Source: Paracoccus sediminicola
Lineage (GTDB): Bacteria > Pseudomonadota > Alphaproteobacteria > Rhodobacterales > Rhodobacteraceae
NCBI RefSeq assembly: GCF_027912835.1
Contig: NZ_CP115768.1
Location: forward strand, 2,021,501-2,085,500
DNA length: 64,000 bases
Reading direction: 5' to 3'
Shown here: in pieces, positions 1 to 8,318 of the stretch
Position numbering within the stretch: position 1 is the stretch's first letter
Layout: each line of letters starts with the position of its first letter
The notes under the pieces: model-generated
What the model was told of the DNA's origin: nothing
Databases searched by the model: none
What the model saw: only the letters and a program-made list of their open reading frames with translations
Translations under genes and position numbers: made by a program

Positions 1-437
1 CAGCCAAATGCGAAGGCCAAGCCCAGAACATAGGCACCCAGCGACGAGCCGCCCTGATCGCCAGTGTCCAGCCGGGCCTCCTGATCCAGCAGGGGGATCC
101 GAAAGACATGCAGGAAATGTAGCCCCATCACGATCACCATCACCCCGGCGATCCGCGCCAGCCAAAGCTGGTATTCCAGGAACATCCTCCCGAAGGCCGA
201 GGCGGCAAACCCCATGACCAGAAACACCGTGGACAGCCCGAGCACGAACATCAGCGCTGCGGGCACCGCGCTGCGCTCACCCGATTTCAGACCATTTACG
301 CTGATGCCGGTCATATAGGCCAGATAGGGCGGCACCACCGGCAGGACGCAGGGCGACAGGAAGGACAGCACGCCCGCAAACAGCGCCACAGTGGCGGCAG
401 GCAGGAAGGCGGCGTCGATGAGGTCGATTCCGAACAT
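1..437 (-). CDS. ccdA: CcdA-type cytochrome c biogenesis membrane protein (3' end outside window)
   Basis: The translation starts at the ATG whose complement is 435-437 and stays open to the window edge, giving about 145 residues without a stop. It is strongly hydrophobic with several membrane segments. Near residue 30 it carries the motif LSPCVLPVVPPYLAYMTG, the conserved cysteine-proline segment of CcdA/DsbD transmembrane domains. Family knowledge: CcdA carries reductant from cytoplasmic thioredoxin across the inner membrane to periplasmic thiol-disulfide proteins that keep apocytochrome c haem-binding cysteines reduced. The gene lies downstream of rne on the same strand, separated by a terminator-like hairpin, so it probably has its own promoter. 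The second conserved cysteine lies outside the window. Confidence 0.88.
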   Translation of the reverse strand, partial: MFGIDLIDAAFLPAATVALFAGVLSFLSPCVLPVVPPYLAYMTGISVNGLKSGERSAVPAALMFVLGLSTVFLVMGFAASAFGRMFLEYQLWLARIAGVMVIVMGLHFLHVFRIPLLDQEARLDTGDQGGSSLGAYVLGLAFAFG

Positions 438-523
438 GGCGGGACACTAGCCGAAATCGCCCATGGCACCAGAGGGCAGAGTGTCACAAGCGCGTAAGAT
501 CAGAGCGTGAAGCAGCTGTCATG

Positions 524-550
524 AAAAAGGCCCGCCTTCCCGGCGGGCCT
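524..550 (-). terminator. Rho-independent terminator downstream of rne
   Basis: Read on the minus strand, an AGGCCCGCC / GGCGGGCCT stem with a 4-5 nt loop is followed directly by five T residues. It begins 8 nt past the rne stop codon, the right place and orientation to end the rne transcript. Confidence 0.85.
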
Positions 551-557
551 CAGGTTA

Positions 558-3278
558 TCAGCCAATGGACCACCAACCACGGCGCTTCTTGCGCGGCGGG
601 GTTTCTGGCTCGGGCTGAGCCTCGGCTTTGGCGGGCCGGGCGGGCGCGGCCTCTGCCGATGACGAAGCGGCGTCGGGCTGATGATCGCCCTCGACATTTT
701 CTGCATTCGCTGGCTCTGCCCTGTCGGCCACGGCGGCATCGTCCGGTGCGTCAGCGGCATCATCGGCGGCCTGCGACGGGGGGTTTTCGCCCGGCGCGGC
801 ATCCTCGGAGCTCGTGATCGCCGCCGCGTCATTCGCGGCCCCCTCCTGCACCGAAGACCCATTCTCTGCCGGCTGGTCAGCCTCAGCCGGCGATGTCTCC
901 GCCTTGGTGGGCAGATCGCGCAGATCCACGACATTCGCCGCAGCGGAGGATGCTGCTGCGGCCGGTGCCGTGCCCGCATCATCCTGCCCCCCGGCCTCTG
1001 CGGCCTCCGGGCGACGGCGTGTGCGGCTTCGCGAGCGGCTGCGTGATTTCGGCTTATCGGCCTCATCCTCGCTGTCGCTGCGGCTGTTGCCGTCATCCTT
1101 GGCGCTGATCTCGCCAGCCGGAACATCGGATTCGGCGTCCCGCTGGCGGTTCCCGCCATCATCGGCGTTGTCGTCGCGATTTTCGTCACTACCGCGCGAA
1201 TCGCCCTGATCGTTGCGATCTTTGCCACCCCGCCGACGGCGGCGGCGGCGGCGCTTGCCGCGATTGCCGCCATCGTCATCCGAACGGTCCTCGCCGCGCT
1301 CGGTGCTGTCGTCGCGGTCGTCGCGCTCGTCCTCGGCGGTTTCATCGCTCTCGTCGTCGTCGATCTGCGCCATGAGCTGCGCATCGACCGAAACCACCGG
1401 GGCGGCGGCATCCGGCACGACACGGGTCGCGCTCTTGAACTTTTCGATGGCGAAATCGGGCGAGATCAGCGCGGGATCCGCCTCGACCCGCACAGACATC
1501 CCATAACGTGCCTCGATCACGGCGATATGCTCGCGCTTGGCGTTCATGAGGAAATTCGCCACTGCGACCGGCGCCTTGACCAGCACCTCGCGAGAGCGCT
1601 TGCGCGTGCCCTCTTCCTCGATGGCGCGCAGGATGGTCAGCGCGAGGCTGTCATCCGAGCGGATCAGCCCGGTGCCGTGACAATGCGCACAGGGCTGCGT
1701 CGTCGATTCCAGCATCCCCGGGCGCAGCCGCTGACGGCTCATTTCCATCAGGCCGAAGCCCGAGATCTTGCCGACCTGAATCCGCGCCCGGTCGGTCTTC
1801 AGCCGATCTTTCAGCCGCTTTTCGACAGCCGAGTTATTCTTGCGCTCATCCATGTCGATGAAGTCGATCACGATCAGCCCGGCAAGGTCGCGCAGCCGCA
1901 ATTGCCGCGCGATTTCATCGGCCGCTTCAAGGTTGGTCTTGGTCGCCGTATCCTCGATGCTGCCTTCCTTGGTGGCCCGGCCCGAGTTCACGTCGATGGC
2001 CACAAGCGCCTCGGTCACGCCGATGACGATATAGCCGCCCGATTTCAACTGAACGGTCGGATTGAACATGCCGCCGAGATAGCTTTCCACCTGATAGCGG
2101 GCGTAAAGCGGCATCGGATCATTATAATGTTTCACGTTCTTGGCGTGGGACGGCATGATCATCTTCATGAAATCCTTCGCGGTGCGGTAACCGCGATCGC
2201 CCTCTACCAGAACCTCGTCAATCTCGCGGCTGTAAAGGTCGCGGATCGTGCGCTTGATAAGGTCGCCTTCCTCATAGATCGGCGCTGGCGCCACCGAGGC
2301 GAAGGTCAGCTCGCGGATCTGTTCCCAAAGCCGCATGAGATATTCATAGTCGCGCTTGATTTCGGTCCGGGTGCGCTGACTGCCGGCGGTCCGGATAATA
2401 AGCCCGGCACCCTGCGGCACCTTAAGCTCTCCGGCGATGTCCTTTAGCTTCTTGCGGTCCGCGGCATTGGTGATCTTGCGGGAAATGCCGCCGCCACGTG
2501 CGGTGTTGGGCATCAGTACGCAGTAGCGCCCTGCCAGAGACAGATAGGTCGTCAGAGCCGCACCCTTGTTGCCACGCTCTTCCTTGACGACCTGGACCAG
2601 CAGGATCTGGCGGACCTTGATGACCTCCTGGATCTTGTAGCGGCGGGCGCGCGGCTTCTTCGGAACGCGGATCTCTTCGGTCACGTCCTCGTCGGCCACG
2701 GATTCGATGCTGTCGTCCTTTTCCGCCGCATCGGCTCCGCGCGGTTCGTCGTCGCCCGCATCGCCGTTCGCGCCGTTTTCTCCGTCGCGCTTGTCGGCGG
2801 TGTTGCCGTCATCGCGATCATCGTCGGCGTCGTGATCGACGACCTCCATGCCGGGTATCTCGGCGGAGGCGACGCTTTCATCGCCGGTCTCGGCCTTTTC
2901 GGCCTTTGCCGATTTCGACGGCCTGCGCCGGCGGCCCCGGCCCTTCTCGGGCTTGTCCTGCTCGCTCTCCTCGGCCGCGACGGCTTCGGCATAGGCGCGC
3001 TCTTCCTCAAGCAGCGCCTGGCGGTCAGCGGCGGGGATCTGGTAGTAATCCGGATGGATCTCGGCGAAGGCGAGGAAACCGTGCCGGTTTCCGCCGTAAT
3101 CGACGAAGGCGGCCTGAAGCGAGGGTTCGACCCGCGTCACTTTTGCCAGATAGATATTGCCAGCAAGCTGCCGCTTGTTGACCGTCTCGAAATCAAATTC
3201 CTCGACTTTGGTTCCGTCCACGACGACGACACGCGTTTCTTCCGCGTGTGTCGCATCGATGAGCATTTTCTTTGCCAT
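558..3278 (-). CDS. rne: Ribonuclease E
   Basis: This 906-residue endoribonuclease would act in mRNA decay and in rRNA and tRNA processing, probably as the core of a degradosome. The N-terminus (MAKKMLIDATHAEETRVV) is typical. The S1 RNA-binding region spans about residues 35-265, but an acidic and basic low-complexity insert at about 88-212 splits it. The catalytic domain keeps the acidic metal-site segments VAIDVNSG and VIDFIDMDE. The zinc-link motif is CAHCHGTG. After about residue 560 the protein is a long charged, disordered tail with Arg runs and Ala/Glu/Asp-rich stretches, ending in RKKRRGWWSIG. Such tails serve as partner and RNA docking regions in the family. A long leader precedes the gene, as expected for autoregulated rne. 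Confidence 0.96.
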   Translation of the reverse strand: MAKKMLIDATHAEETRVVVVDGTKVEEFDFETVNKRQLAGNIYLAKVTRVEPSLQAAFVDYGGNRHGFLAFAEIHPDYYQIPAADRQALLEEERAYAEAVAAEESEQDKPEKGRGRRRRPSKSAKAEKAETGDESVASAEIPGMEVVDHDADDDRDDGNTADKRDGENGANGDAGDDEPRGADAAEKDDSIESVADEDVTEEIRVPKKPRARRYKIQEVIKVRQILLVQVVKEERGNKGAALTTYLSLAGRYCVLMPNTARGGGISRKITNAADRKKLKDIAGELKVPQGAGLIIRTAGSQRTRTEIKRDYEYLMRLWEQIRELTFASVAPAPIYEEGDLIKRTIRDLYSREIDEVLVEGDRGYRTAKDFMKMIMPSHAKNVKHYNDPMPLYARYQVESYLGGMFNPTVQLKSGGYIVIGVTEALVAIDVNSGRATKEGSIEDTATKTNLEAADEIARQLRLRDLAGLIVIDFIDMDERKNNSAVEKRLKDRLKTDRARIQVGKISGFGLMEMSRQRLRPGMLESTTQPCAHCHGTGLIRSDDSLALTILRAIEEEGTRKRSREVLVKAPVAVANFLMNAKREHIAVIEARYGMSVRVEADPALISPDFAIEKFKSATRVVPDAAAPVVSVDAQLMAQIDDDESDETAEDERDDRDDSTERGEDRSDDDGGNRGKRRRRRRRRGGKDRNDQGDSRGSDENRDDNADDGGNRQRDAESDVPAGEISAKDDGNSRSDSEDEADKPKSRSRSRSRTRRRPEAAEAGGQDDAGTAPAAAASSAAANVVDLRDLPTKAETSPAEADQPAENGSSVQEGAANDAAAITSSEDAAPGENPPSQAADDAADAPDDAAVADRAEPANAENVEGDHQPDAASSSAEAAPARPAKAEAQPEPETPPRKKRRGWWSIG

Positions 3279-3612
3279 TTAGGTGTCTTTCGCGCAGCCC
3301 GCTGCCCCGGCATGCGGCCGGTGGGAAAAGCGGAGTGCGGTATGATGGGGACACGGCCGCCGTGACGCAGGGCGCTGCGGAACCTTCGTCCCGCATCTTA
3401 TCTGCCAATCTGCATCGCGCGCGTTGCATCGCGTCTGTTACCTCTTGGCCCCGGACCGAGGCCACGGGGCAGCGAATGTCTGCCCTTGCTACGGATTGCG
3501 CGTGAGGGCGGTTTTCTCGGCGGGGCCTGCCCATAGATCCGGGCGAGCTTCCGCTGCGAAACTGATGGCGCGTCTGCTCAACGCTTGGTTGAGAGATCCG
3601 CGCATGTTCCGA

Positions 3613-3641
3613 ACATAAGGGGGGAAGGCAAGAAAGTTCAA
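3613..3641 (-). promoter_or_regulatory. Candidate sigma-70-type promoter for rne
   Basis: On the minus strand TTGAAC (complement of 3636-3641) and TTATGT (complement of 3613-3618) are separated by exactly 17 bp. This is a good match to -35/-10 elements. It would produce a leader of about 325 nt before the rne ATG. This is pattern matching only. Confidence 0.4.
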
Positions 3642-3719
3642 TGGGCAATTCACCGCAGGCTGCCCGCGTCAGCTGCCAAGAATGGCCCTGGCGAGAAGCT
3701 TGCTGCCCTGTGCCGTGAC

Positions 3720-3747
3720 AATGCCTGCCGCGCCCGCGGCAGGCATT
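3720..3747 (-). terminator. Hairpin downstream of the dctD-like gene
   Basis: A perfect 13-bp inverted repeat (AATGCCTGCCGCG and its complement, 2 nt between arms) begins about 10 nt after the dctD-like stop codon. No T-run follows on the minus strand, so it may stabilise a 3' end or support Rho-dependent termination rather than act as a classical intrinsic terminator. Confidence 0.55.
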
Positions 3748-3756
3748 CGCGGCGCT

Positions 3757-5085
3757 TTACAGATAATCCCCGCGCTGCAAGCCATATTTCGCCATCTTCT
3801 CGTTCAGCGTCCGGCGCGGCAGGCACAGCTCGTCCATGACTGCTGCGATGCTGCCTTTATGGCGGCGCATGGTGTTGTCGATCAGCATCTTTTCAAAGCT
3901 CTCGACATATTCCTTGAGCGGCTTGCCCTCGGTCGTGGTCGCCTGCGCCTGATCCTCGTCGCTCTCGGTCATCAGAAGCGAGGTGATGGATCCCGACCCG
4001 CGGCGGTTCTGCAGCACAGCGCGCTCGGCCACGTTGATAAGCTGGCGGACATTGCCGGGCCACGGCGCCTGCAAAAGCTGCGCGGCTTCCTGCGCGTTCA
4101 CCTGCGGCGGTTCGCACCCGTACTCATCGGCGAACTGCTCGGTCATGCGGGTAAAGAGCGCCAGAATATCCTCCCCGCGCGAGCGCAGCGGCGGCACGGT
4201 GATCTGAAGCGCAGAGAGGCGATAGAACAGATCGGGACGCAGCAGGTCTTCGGGCTTGCGCCCGTCGCCGCGAGCGTTCGAGATCGCGATGATCCGGGTC
4301 TCGGCGGGCGTGCCCTGATCGGCGATGAAGCCGAGAAGCCGGGCCTGAAGCGCATCGGGCAATGCCTCGATATCTTCAAGACATAACGTCCCGCTCCGCG
4401 CTTCTTCAACCGCCGGGATGCCGTCCTCCAGCGGGCCGAACAGGCGCTCTCCCAGCTTTTCGGGATCGAAGGCGGCGCAGGCGATCGGCACGAATTTCTT
4501 CGAGGCGCGCGGCCCGACCGCGTGCAGCGCATGAGCCACCAGCGTCTTGCCGGTCCCGGTCTCGCCGTCGATCAGCACGTGACCATCGGCCTGACCGAGA
4601 TCGAGTATATCCTCGCGCAGCCGCTCCATCGCGGTAGACTGGCCGACCAGCTTGGACATGACTTGCTGCCCCTCGGACAGATCCCGCCGCAGGGCGCGGT
4701 TGTCCAGCGTCATCCGGCGGGTCTGGGTGGCTTTCTTTGCCAACTCGGTCATACGGTCGGGCTTGAAGGGTTTTTCCATGAAGTCCATCGCGCCCATGCG
4801 CATGGCCTCGACCGCCATCGGCACGTCGCCATGCCCGGTGATCATGATAACCGGCAGCGCCGAGTCGATGCTCATCAGCCGCTTGAGAAAGGCCATCCCG
4901 TCCATGCCGGGCATCCGGATGTCCGAGATCACGACGCCCGGCCAGTCCGAGCTGATTTCCTTCAGCGCATCCTCGGCGGACGAAAACGTGACCGTGTTGA
5001 AGCCGGAGAGCACCAGCCACTGGCTGATCGATTCCCGCATGTCAGGTTCGTCGTCGACGATGGCAATACGTAACGTTTTACTCAT
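3757..5085 (-). CDS. dctD: DctD-type response regulator with AAA+ domain lacking GAFTGA
   Basis: This is a 442-residue response regulator. The receiver domain (about 1-120) has the phosphoacceptor Asp55 in VVISDIRMPGMDG and Lys105 in MEKPFKP. The AAA+ domain (about 145-370) has Walker A GETGTGKT near 174-181, a Walker B-like GTLCLEDIE near 232-240, the arginine-finger segment RPDLFYRLSALQI and WPGNVRQL. The C-terminal Fis-type helix-turn-helix is GSIAAVMDELCLPRRTLNEK. The family normally has GAFTGA between the two Walker motifs for sigma-54 contact. Here the segment reads ERLFGPLEDGIPAVEEA with nothing like it, and the usual Walker B DE is ED. It lies 16 nt after the dctB-like kinase. No dctPQM transport genes are nearby, so the inducer is uncertain. 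Confidence 0.85.
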   Translation of the reverse strand: MSKTLRIAIVDDEPDMRESISQWLVLSGFNTVTFSSAEDALKEISSDWPGVVISDIRMPGMDGMAFLKRLMSIDSALPVIMITGHGDVPMAVEAMRMGAMDFMEKPFKPDRMTELAKKATQTRRMTLDNRALRRDLSEGQQVMSKLVGQSTAMERLREDILDLGQADGHVLIDGETGTGKTLVAHALHAVGPRASKKFVPIACAAFDPEKLGERLFGPLEDGIPAVEEARSGTLCLEDIEALPDALQARLLGFIADQGTPAETRIIAISNARGDGRKPEDLLRPDLFYRLSALQITVPPLRSRGEDILALFTRMTEQFADEYGCEPPQVNAQEAAQLLQAPWPGNVRQLINVAERAVLQNRRGSGSITSLLMTESDEDQAQATTTEGKPLKEYVESFEKMLIDNTMRRHKGSIAAVMDELCLPRRTLNEKMAKYGLQRGDYL

Positions 5086-5101
5086 GATTCGCCTTTCCTA
5101 A

Positions 5102-6898
5102 TCATTCGGCGGCCAGCGGCCGGTCGGCCCGCCCGCCATCCGGATCGTAAAGCGGCAGGGTCAGCTCGAACACGGCGCCGGGACCATCCTCGGCGTTATG
5201 CGCGGTCAGCCTGCCGCCGAAATCCGCTACGATCCCGGATGAGATCGCCAGTCCCAGCCCGGTTCCCTCCCCGGGTTTCTTGGTTGTGAAGAACGGTTCG
5301 AACAGCTTGTCCAGATCGCTGACCCCGGAACCGTTGTCACGGACGGTCACAACGGCTTGAGCGCCGGTGTCTATGCCGATCTCGACACGCGCATCAGGCA
5401 CCGCCTTCGTCGCGTCGAGCGCGTTGCGCAGAAGATTGATGAGAACCTGCTCCAGCCGGATACGGTCGCAATATACCATGACCGGCTTGCGCGGCAGATC
5501 GCGGACGATGCGCACCGGGCGGCGCCTCAGCTGCGGCTCCATCATGGTCAGCGCGTTGGACAGCGCCTGACGCAGATCGACCGGCTCGAAGGCCTCGCCG
5601 CCCTTTCGCGCATAGGATTTCAATTGCCGCGTGATGGTGCCCATCCGGTCCACCAGATCGTCGATCCGCTGGAACGAGGACAAGGCCTCATCCGAGCGTC
5701 CGCGATCCAGGAGCAGCCGCGCCCCGGCGATATAGGTTTTCATCGCGGCAAGCGGCTGGTTCAGCTCGTGACTGACGCCCGCCGACATCTCGCCAAGGGC
5801 AGCGAGCTTCGAGGATTGCTGCACGGTCTGTTCCGCCACCCGCAGTTCTCGCTGCACGCGCTCGCGCTCGGCGATTTCCCTTGTCAGCCGCGCATTCAAC
5901 GCGCGCAGATCGGCGGATTCGCGCATATAGGCGACGGTTTTGCGCTGCGCCTGGCGCGAGAGCACATAGAAGATGATCGCTGCCAGCACGGCGAAGATCA
6001 TCGCCTCCATCGCCAGCACGGCGTTCACCCGCTCGCGGATCGACTCGTATGTGGTGAAGTTATACATCCGCCAGCCGAGGAAGTTGATGCGCGTTTCGGT
6101 CTGCATCACGGCGCGGCCCTTCACCCAGGCATCGACCGGATTGTTCGTCCAGTCCGAGGTCACCTGGAACGCCCTGCCGATGGCATTGGGCGCGGTGCGC
6201 ACGGCGAGCGCCTCGTCCAGAGGCAGGCCGAGCCAGCGGGATTCGTTCGACAGGATCACCACGCCAGTCGAATCCGTGACCGCGACCGCGTCCGAGATCC
6301 CGGCCCAATCCCGCTCGAGCCGGCGCAGATCGGTGCCGACCACCACCACACCAAGCGTGCCGGAGCTGTCGGCAATGGCGCGGGAATAAACGAACTCGTA
6401 GCCGCCATTCTCCGAAACGGAGGCTGTGAACACAGTGTCTCGCGCCCGCATCGCATCGACGAAATACGGAGCCGACACGAAATTCGCACCCAGAATCTGC
6501 CGATCTGTTGCCGCCACCGTGCGGCCCGACGCATCCAGCAGTCGGATCGACGCCGCACCGATTTCCTGCTGAGCCGTAATCAGCCGGGCCGAGGTCGTCG
6601 CGTAATCTCCAGATGACAGCGCCATGATCAGTGCCGGGTCACGGGCCAGCATCAGCGGCACAACCGCATTGCGTTGCAGCTCGGAAAGAAGCTGACCGCT
6701 ATACATGACCCCGCGCAGTTCGGCCCGGTTGCGGGCGTTCTCCGAAAAACGCTGAGACAGGAAATCATTTGTCGCCCACAGCACCAGCCCCGCCAAGACG
6801 ACCAGCATGGCCAACGCCGTGCGCAGCGGCCACGGATTCGTGGCCGCGTCGTCCCCGGGCCGCGAGGCCGGGCGCCGGTCGGGCGTCGAGCTTGTCAA
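5102..6898 (-). CDS. dctB: DctB-type membrane sensor histidine kinase
   Basis: This 598-residue inner-membrane sensor kinase is the partner of the regulator 16 nt downstream. A membrane segment at about 26-46 and another at about 293-313 enclose a periplasmic sensing region of about 245 residues, the size of the double-PAS/Cache domains of DctB proteins. A short coiled coil (about 325-365) leads to the H-box GEMSAGVSHELNQPLAAMKTY with phospho-His377. The ATP-binding domain has NLLRNALDAT (N-box), DNGSGV (G1) and GTGLGLAIS (G2). DctB proteins sense C4-dicarboxylates such as succinate and fumarate. The assignment rests on architecture and pairing; the ligand is inferred. Confidence 0.83.
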   Translation of the reverse strand: MTSSTPDRRPASRPGDDAATNPWPLRTALAMLVVLAGLVLWATNDFLSQRFSENARNRAELRGVMYSGQLLSELQRNAVVPLMLARDPALIMALSSGDYATTSARLITAQQEIGAASIRLLDASGRTVAATDRQILGANFVSAPYFVDAMRARDTVFTASVSENGGYEFVYSRAIADSSGTLGVVVVGTDLRRLERDWAGISDAVAVTDSTGVVILSNESRWLGLPLDEALAVRTAPNAIGRAFQVTSDWTNNPVDAWVKGRAVMQTETRINFLGWRMYNFTTYESIRERVNAVLAMEAMIFAVLAAIIFYVLSRQAQRKTVAYMRESADLRALNARLTREIAERERVQRELRVAEQTVQQSSKLAALGEMSAGVSHELNQPLAAMKTYIAGARLLLDRGRSDEALSSFQRIDDLVDRMGTITRQLKSYARKGGEAFEPVDLRQALSNALTMMEPQLRRRPVRIVRDLPRKPVMVYCDRIRLEQVLINLLRNALDATKAVPDARVEIGIDTGAQAVVTVRDNGSGVSDLDKLFEPFFTTKKPGEGTGLGLAISSGIVADFGGRLTAHNAEDGPGAVFELTLPLYDPDGGRADRPLAAE

Positions 6899-6968
6899 AG
6901 GCGGTTTTCCGCTGCGATTGCCATTCCAGACAATCTATTCCTGCCGGTGAGTTATGCCAAGCCGAGCC

Positions 6969-7637
6969 TCAGGCCGCGAGGAGCGCCTCGGTCAAAGCGG
7001 CGAAAATCGGCTTGCCGTCGGTCCCGCCATGGGCATCCTCCACAGCGCGCTCGGGATGCGGCATCATGCCGAGCACCCGCCGGTTCTCTGACAGGACACC
7101 CGCAATGTCAGCGACCGAGCCGTTCACACCCGGCGCATAGCGGAAGGCGATTCGGTCCTGTTCGCGCAACATGGCGAGCCCATCGGGATCGATCTGATAA
7201 TTGCCGTCATGATGGGCGACCGGAATGTTCAGCGTCTCACCCTTGCGATAAAGGGAGGTAAAGGCGCTGTCGGCGGTCGCGACCTCGAGCTTTGCGGGAC
7301 GGCAGACAAATGTCAGCCCGGCATTGCGCATCAGGGCGCCAGGTAGCAGGCCAAGCTCGGTCAGGACCTGAAACCCGTTGCAGATCCCCAGCACATAGCC
7401 GCCACGCGCCGCGTGATCGCGTAGCGCCGCAGCGATGGGCGACTGCGCCGCGATCGCCCCGCAGCGCAGATAGTCGCCATACGAAAACCCTCCCGGTACG
7501 GCCACCAGATCGGTGCCCTCGGGCAGCCCCTCATCCTTGTGCCAGACCTGCACCACCTCTGCCCCGGCGCGTTCAAAGGCCACGCAGAGGTCACGGTCGC
7601 AATTCGAACCGGGAAAGGTGATGACGGCGGCTTTCAT
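6969..7637 (-). CDS. purQ: Phosphoribosylformylglycinamidine synthase, glutaminase subunit
   Basis: PurQ hydrolyses glutamine and passes ammonia to PurL in the fourth step of purine synthesis, in a complex with PurS. The chosen ATG gives the standard PurQ start [16 protein letters not shown] and 222 residues, a normal length. An upstream in-frame extension has no PurQ similarity. The class I amidotransferase nucleophile is the Cys in [10 protein letters not shown], and the His-Glu pair is in [11 protein letters not shown]. The substrate loop [15 protein letters not shown] is present. A GGAG box lies about 10 nt upstream. purC and purS lie about 23 kb away on the other strand, so the pathway genes are split here. 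Confidence 0.96.
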   Translation of the reverse strand: MKAAVITFPGSNCDRDLCVAFERAGAEVVQVWHKDEGLPEGTDLVAVPGGFSYGDYLRCGAIAAQSPIAAALRDHAARGGYVLGICNGFQVLTELGLLPGALMRNAGLTFVCRPAKLEVATADSAFTSLYRKGETLNIPVAHHDGNYQIDPDGLAMLREQDRIAFRYAPGVNGSVADIAGVLSENRRVLGMMPHPERAVEDAHGGTDGKPIFAALTEALLAA

Positions 7638-7967
7638 GGCGCGGGCTCCGTGTCGTGGCGGGATGACCATGCGCATAGCGGATTTGACGCGAGTTGGAAA
7701 GCGAGGCGCGGCATCCACAAATGAAAGGGCGCCCCGGAAGATTCCCTGGTAACCCAGGACCGCCAGGACGCCCTGAAAACTGGGCCGGCGCCATGACCCA
7801 TACGCCTATATAAGCAGAAATCCGCCGAAAAATCGACAGCGACAAACTATCCATTCCGCCAAGTTTACGAAACGTCACCCAGCCGATTCGCGTCTAAGCT
7901 GTGCATGGCTTGTTTATTAGCCTTTTCCGTGATCTCTTGGCGATAGGTGATCCAGCGCCACACCGAG
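7638..7967. other. Intergenic region upstream of purQ
   Basis: These 330 bases separate purQ from the DUF2061 gene, both on the minus strand. I see no protein-coding gene. The purQ promoter should lie here. The one clear structure is the branched inverted repeat at 7726-7774. Confidence 0.4.
7726..7774 (-). other. Branched hairpin upstream of purQ
   Basis: On the minus strand AGGGCGTCC pairs with GGGCGCCCT (one G-U pair), enclosing an inner CCTGG-GTTA-CCAGG hairpin. A short pyrimidine-rich stretch (CTTTCATTT) follows. It could be the 3' end of a small RNA or of the DUF2061 transcript, or an attenuator in the purQ leader. I cannot match it to a named RNA family. Confidence 0.35.
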
Positions 7968-8186
7968 TCAGCGCGGCGGGATGACGTCAACGCGGCCCCA
8001 GCTGATCCGCGTCCACACCCGCTCATAGGTCAGATACATCGCCAGCCCGACAACGGTGTTCACGAGCGCCATGACCCCACCGACGCGCATCGATCCAGTC
8101 ATGAAGAGGCCGATCAGCGTCATGACCGCGAGACCGATCATCTGCCAAACCACCGCCTTTACCACCGAACGTTTGCGCGTTTCCAT
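7968..8186 (-). CDS. DUF2061 small membrane protein
   Basis: A 72-residue protein beginning METRKRSVVKAVVWQMIGLAVMT. It has two hydrophobic segments (about 10-30 and 35-55), and the pattern RSxxKAxxWxxxG followed by a second helix ending YLTYERVW is characteristic of DUF2061 proteins. Its function is unknown; members are short inner-membrane proteins, some encoded beside sulfate-assimilation genes in other bacteria. Here it is alone, divergent from the XRE regulator gene about 115 bp away. The C-terminus (ISWGRVDVIPPR) is polar and probably cytoplasmic. Confidence 0.75.
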   Translation of the reverse strand: METRKRSVVKAVVWQMIGLAVMTLIGLFMTGSMRVGGVMALVNTVVGLAMYLTYERVWTRISWGRVDVIPPR

Positions 8187-8283
8187 CAGCCTCTGTCCCT
8201 TCCAAGCTTCTTTGCTGACGCGTCTCTAGCACTGCGGCGGAGTGAGCAGAATTCGGAACCTCGTTAGCAAAATCAAACAAACG

Positions 8284-8318
8284 GTGATATTTATCACGGA
8301 ATGAGTGATATTATTGAC
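8284..8318. promoter_or_regulatory. Palindromic operator at the start of the XRE regulator gene
   Basis: GTGATATTTATCAC (8284-8297) is a perfect 14-bp palindrome. A degenerate copy, GTGATATTATTGAC, follows at 8305-8318, exactly 21 bp (two helical turns) further on. The pair flanks and overlaps the ribosome binding site and ATG at 8301. This is the expected layout of an autoregulatory operator for a dimeric helix-turn-helix repressor. Confidence 0.5.

Larger units (their letters stand above)
3279..3756. other. Gap between rne and the dctD-like gene: rne leader region
   Basis: This stretch of about 480 bases contains no convincing gene; the open frames here are GC-driven. It holds a candidate promoter for rne at 3613-3641 and a strong hairpin at 3720-3747 behind the dctD-like gene. 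The stretch between them would be an rne 5' untranslated region of roughly 325 nt. Confidence 0.5.

Noticed and set aside
500..1423. A 307-codon open frame antisense-phase to the rne C-terminal region
   Set aside because: It overlaps rne on the same strand in another frame, is Arg/Pro/Met-rich, and has no domain. It is a by-product of the GC-rich low-complexity tail.
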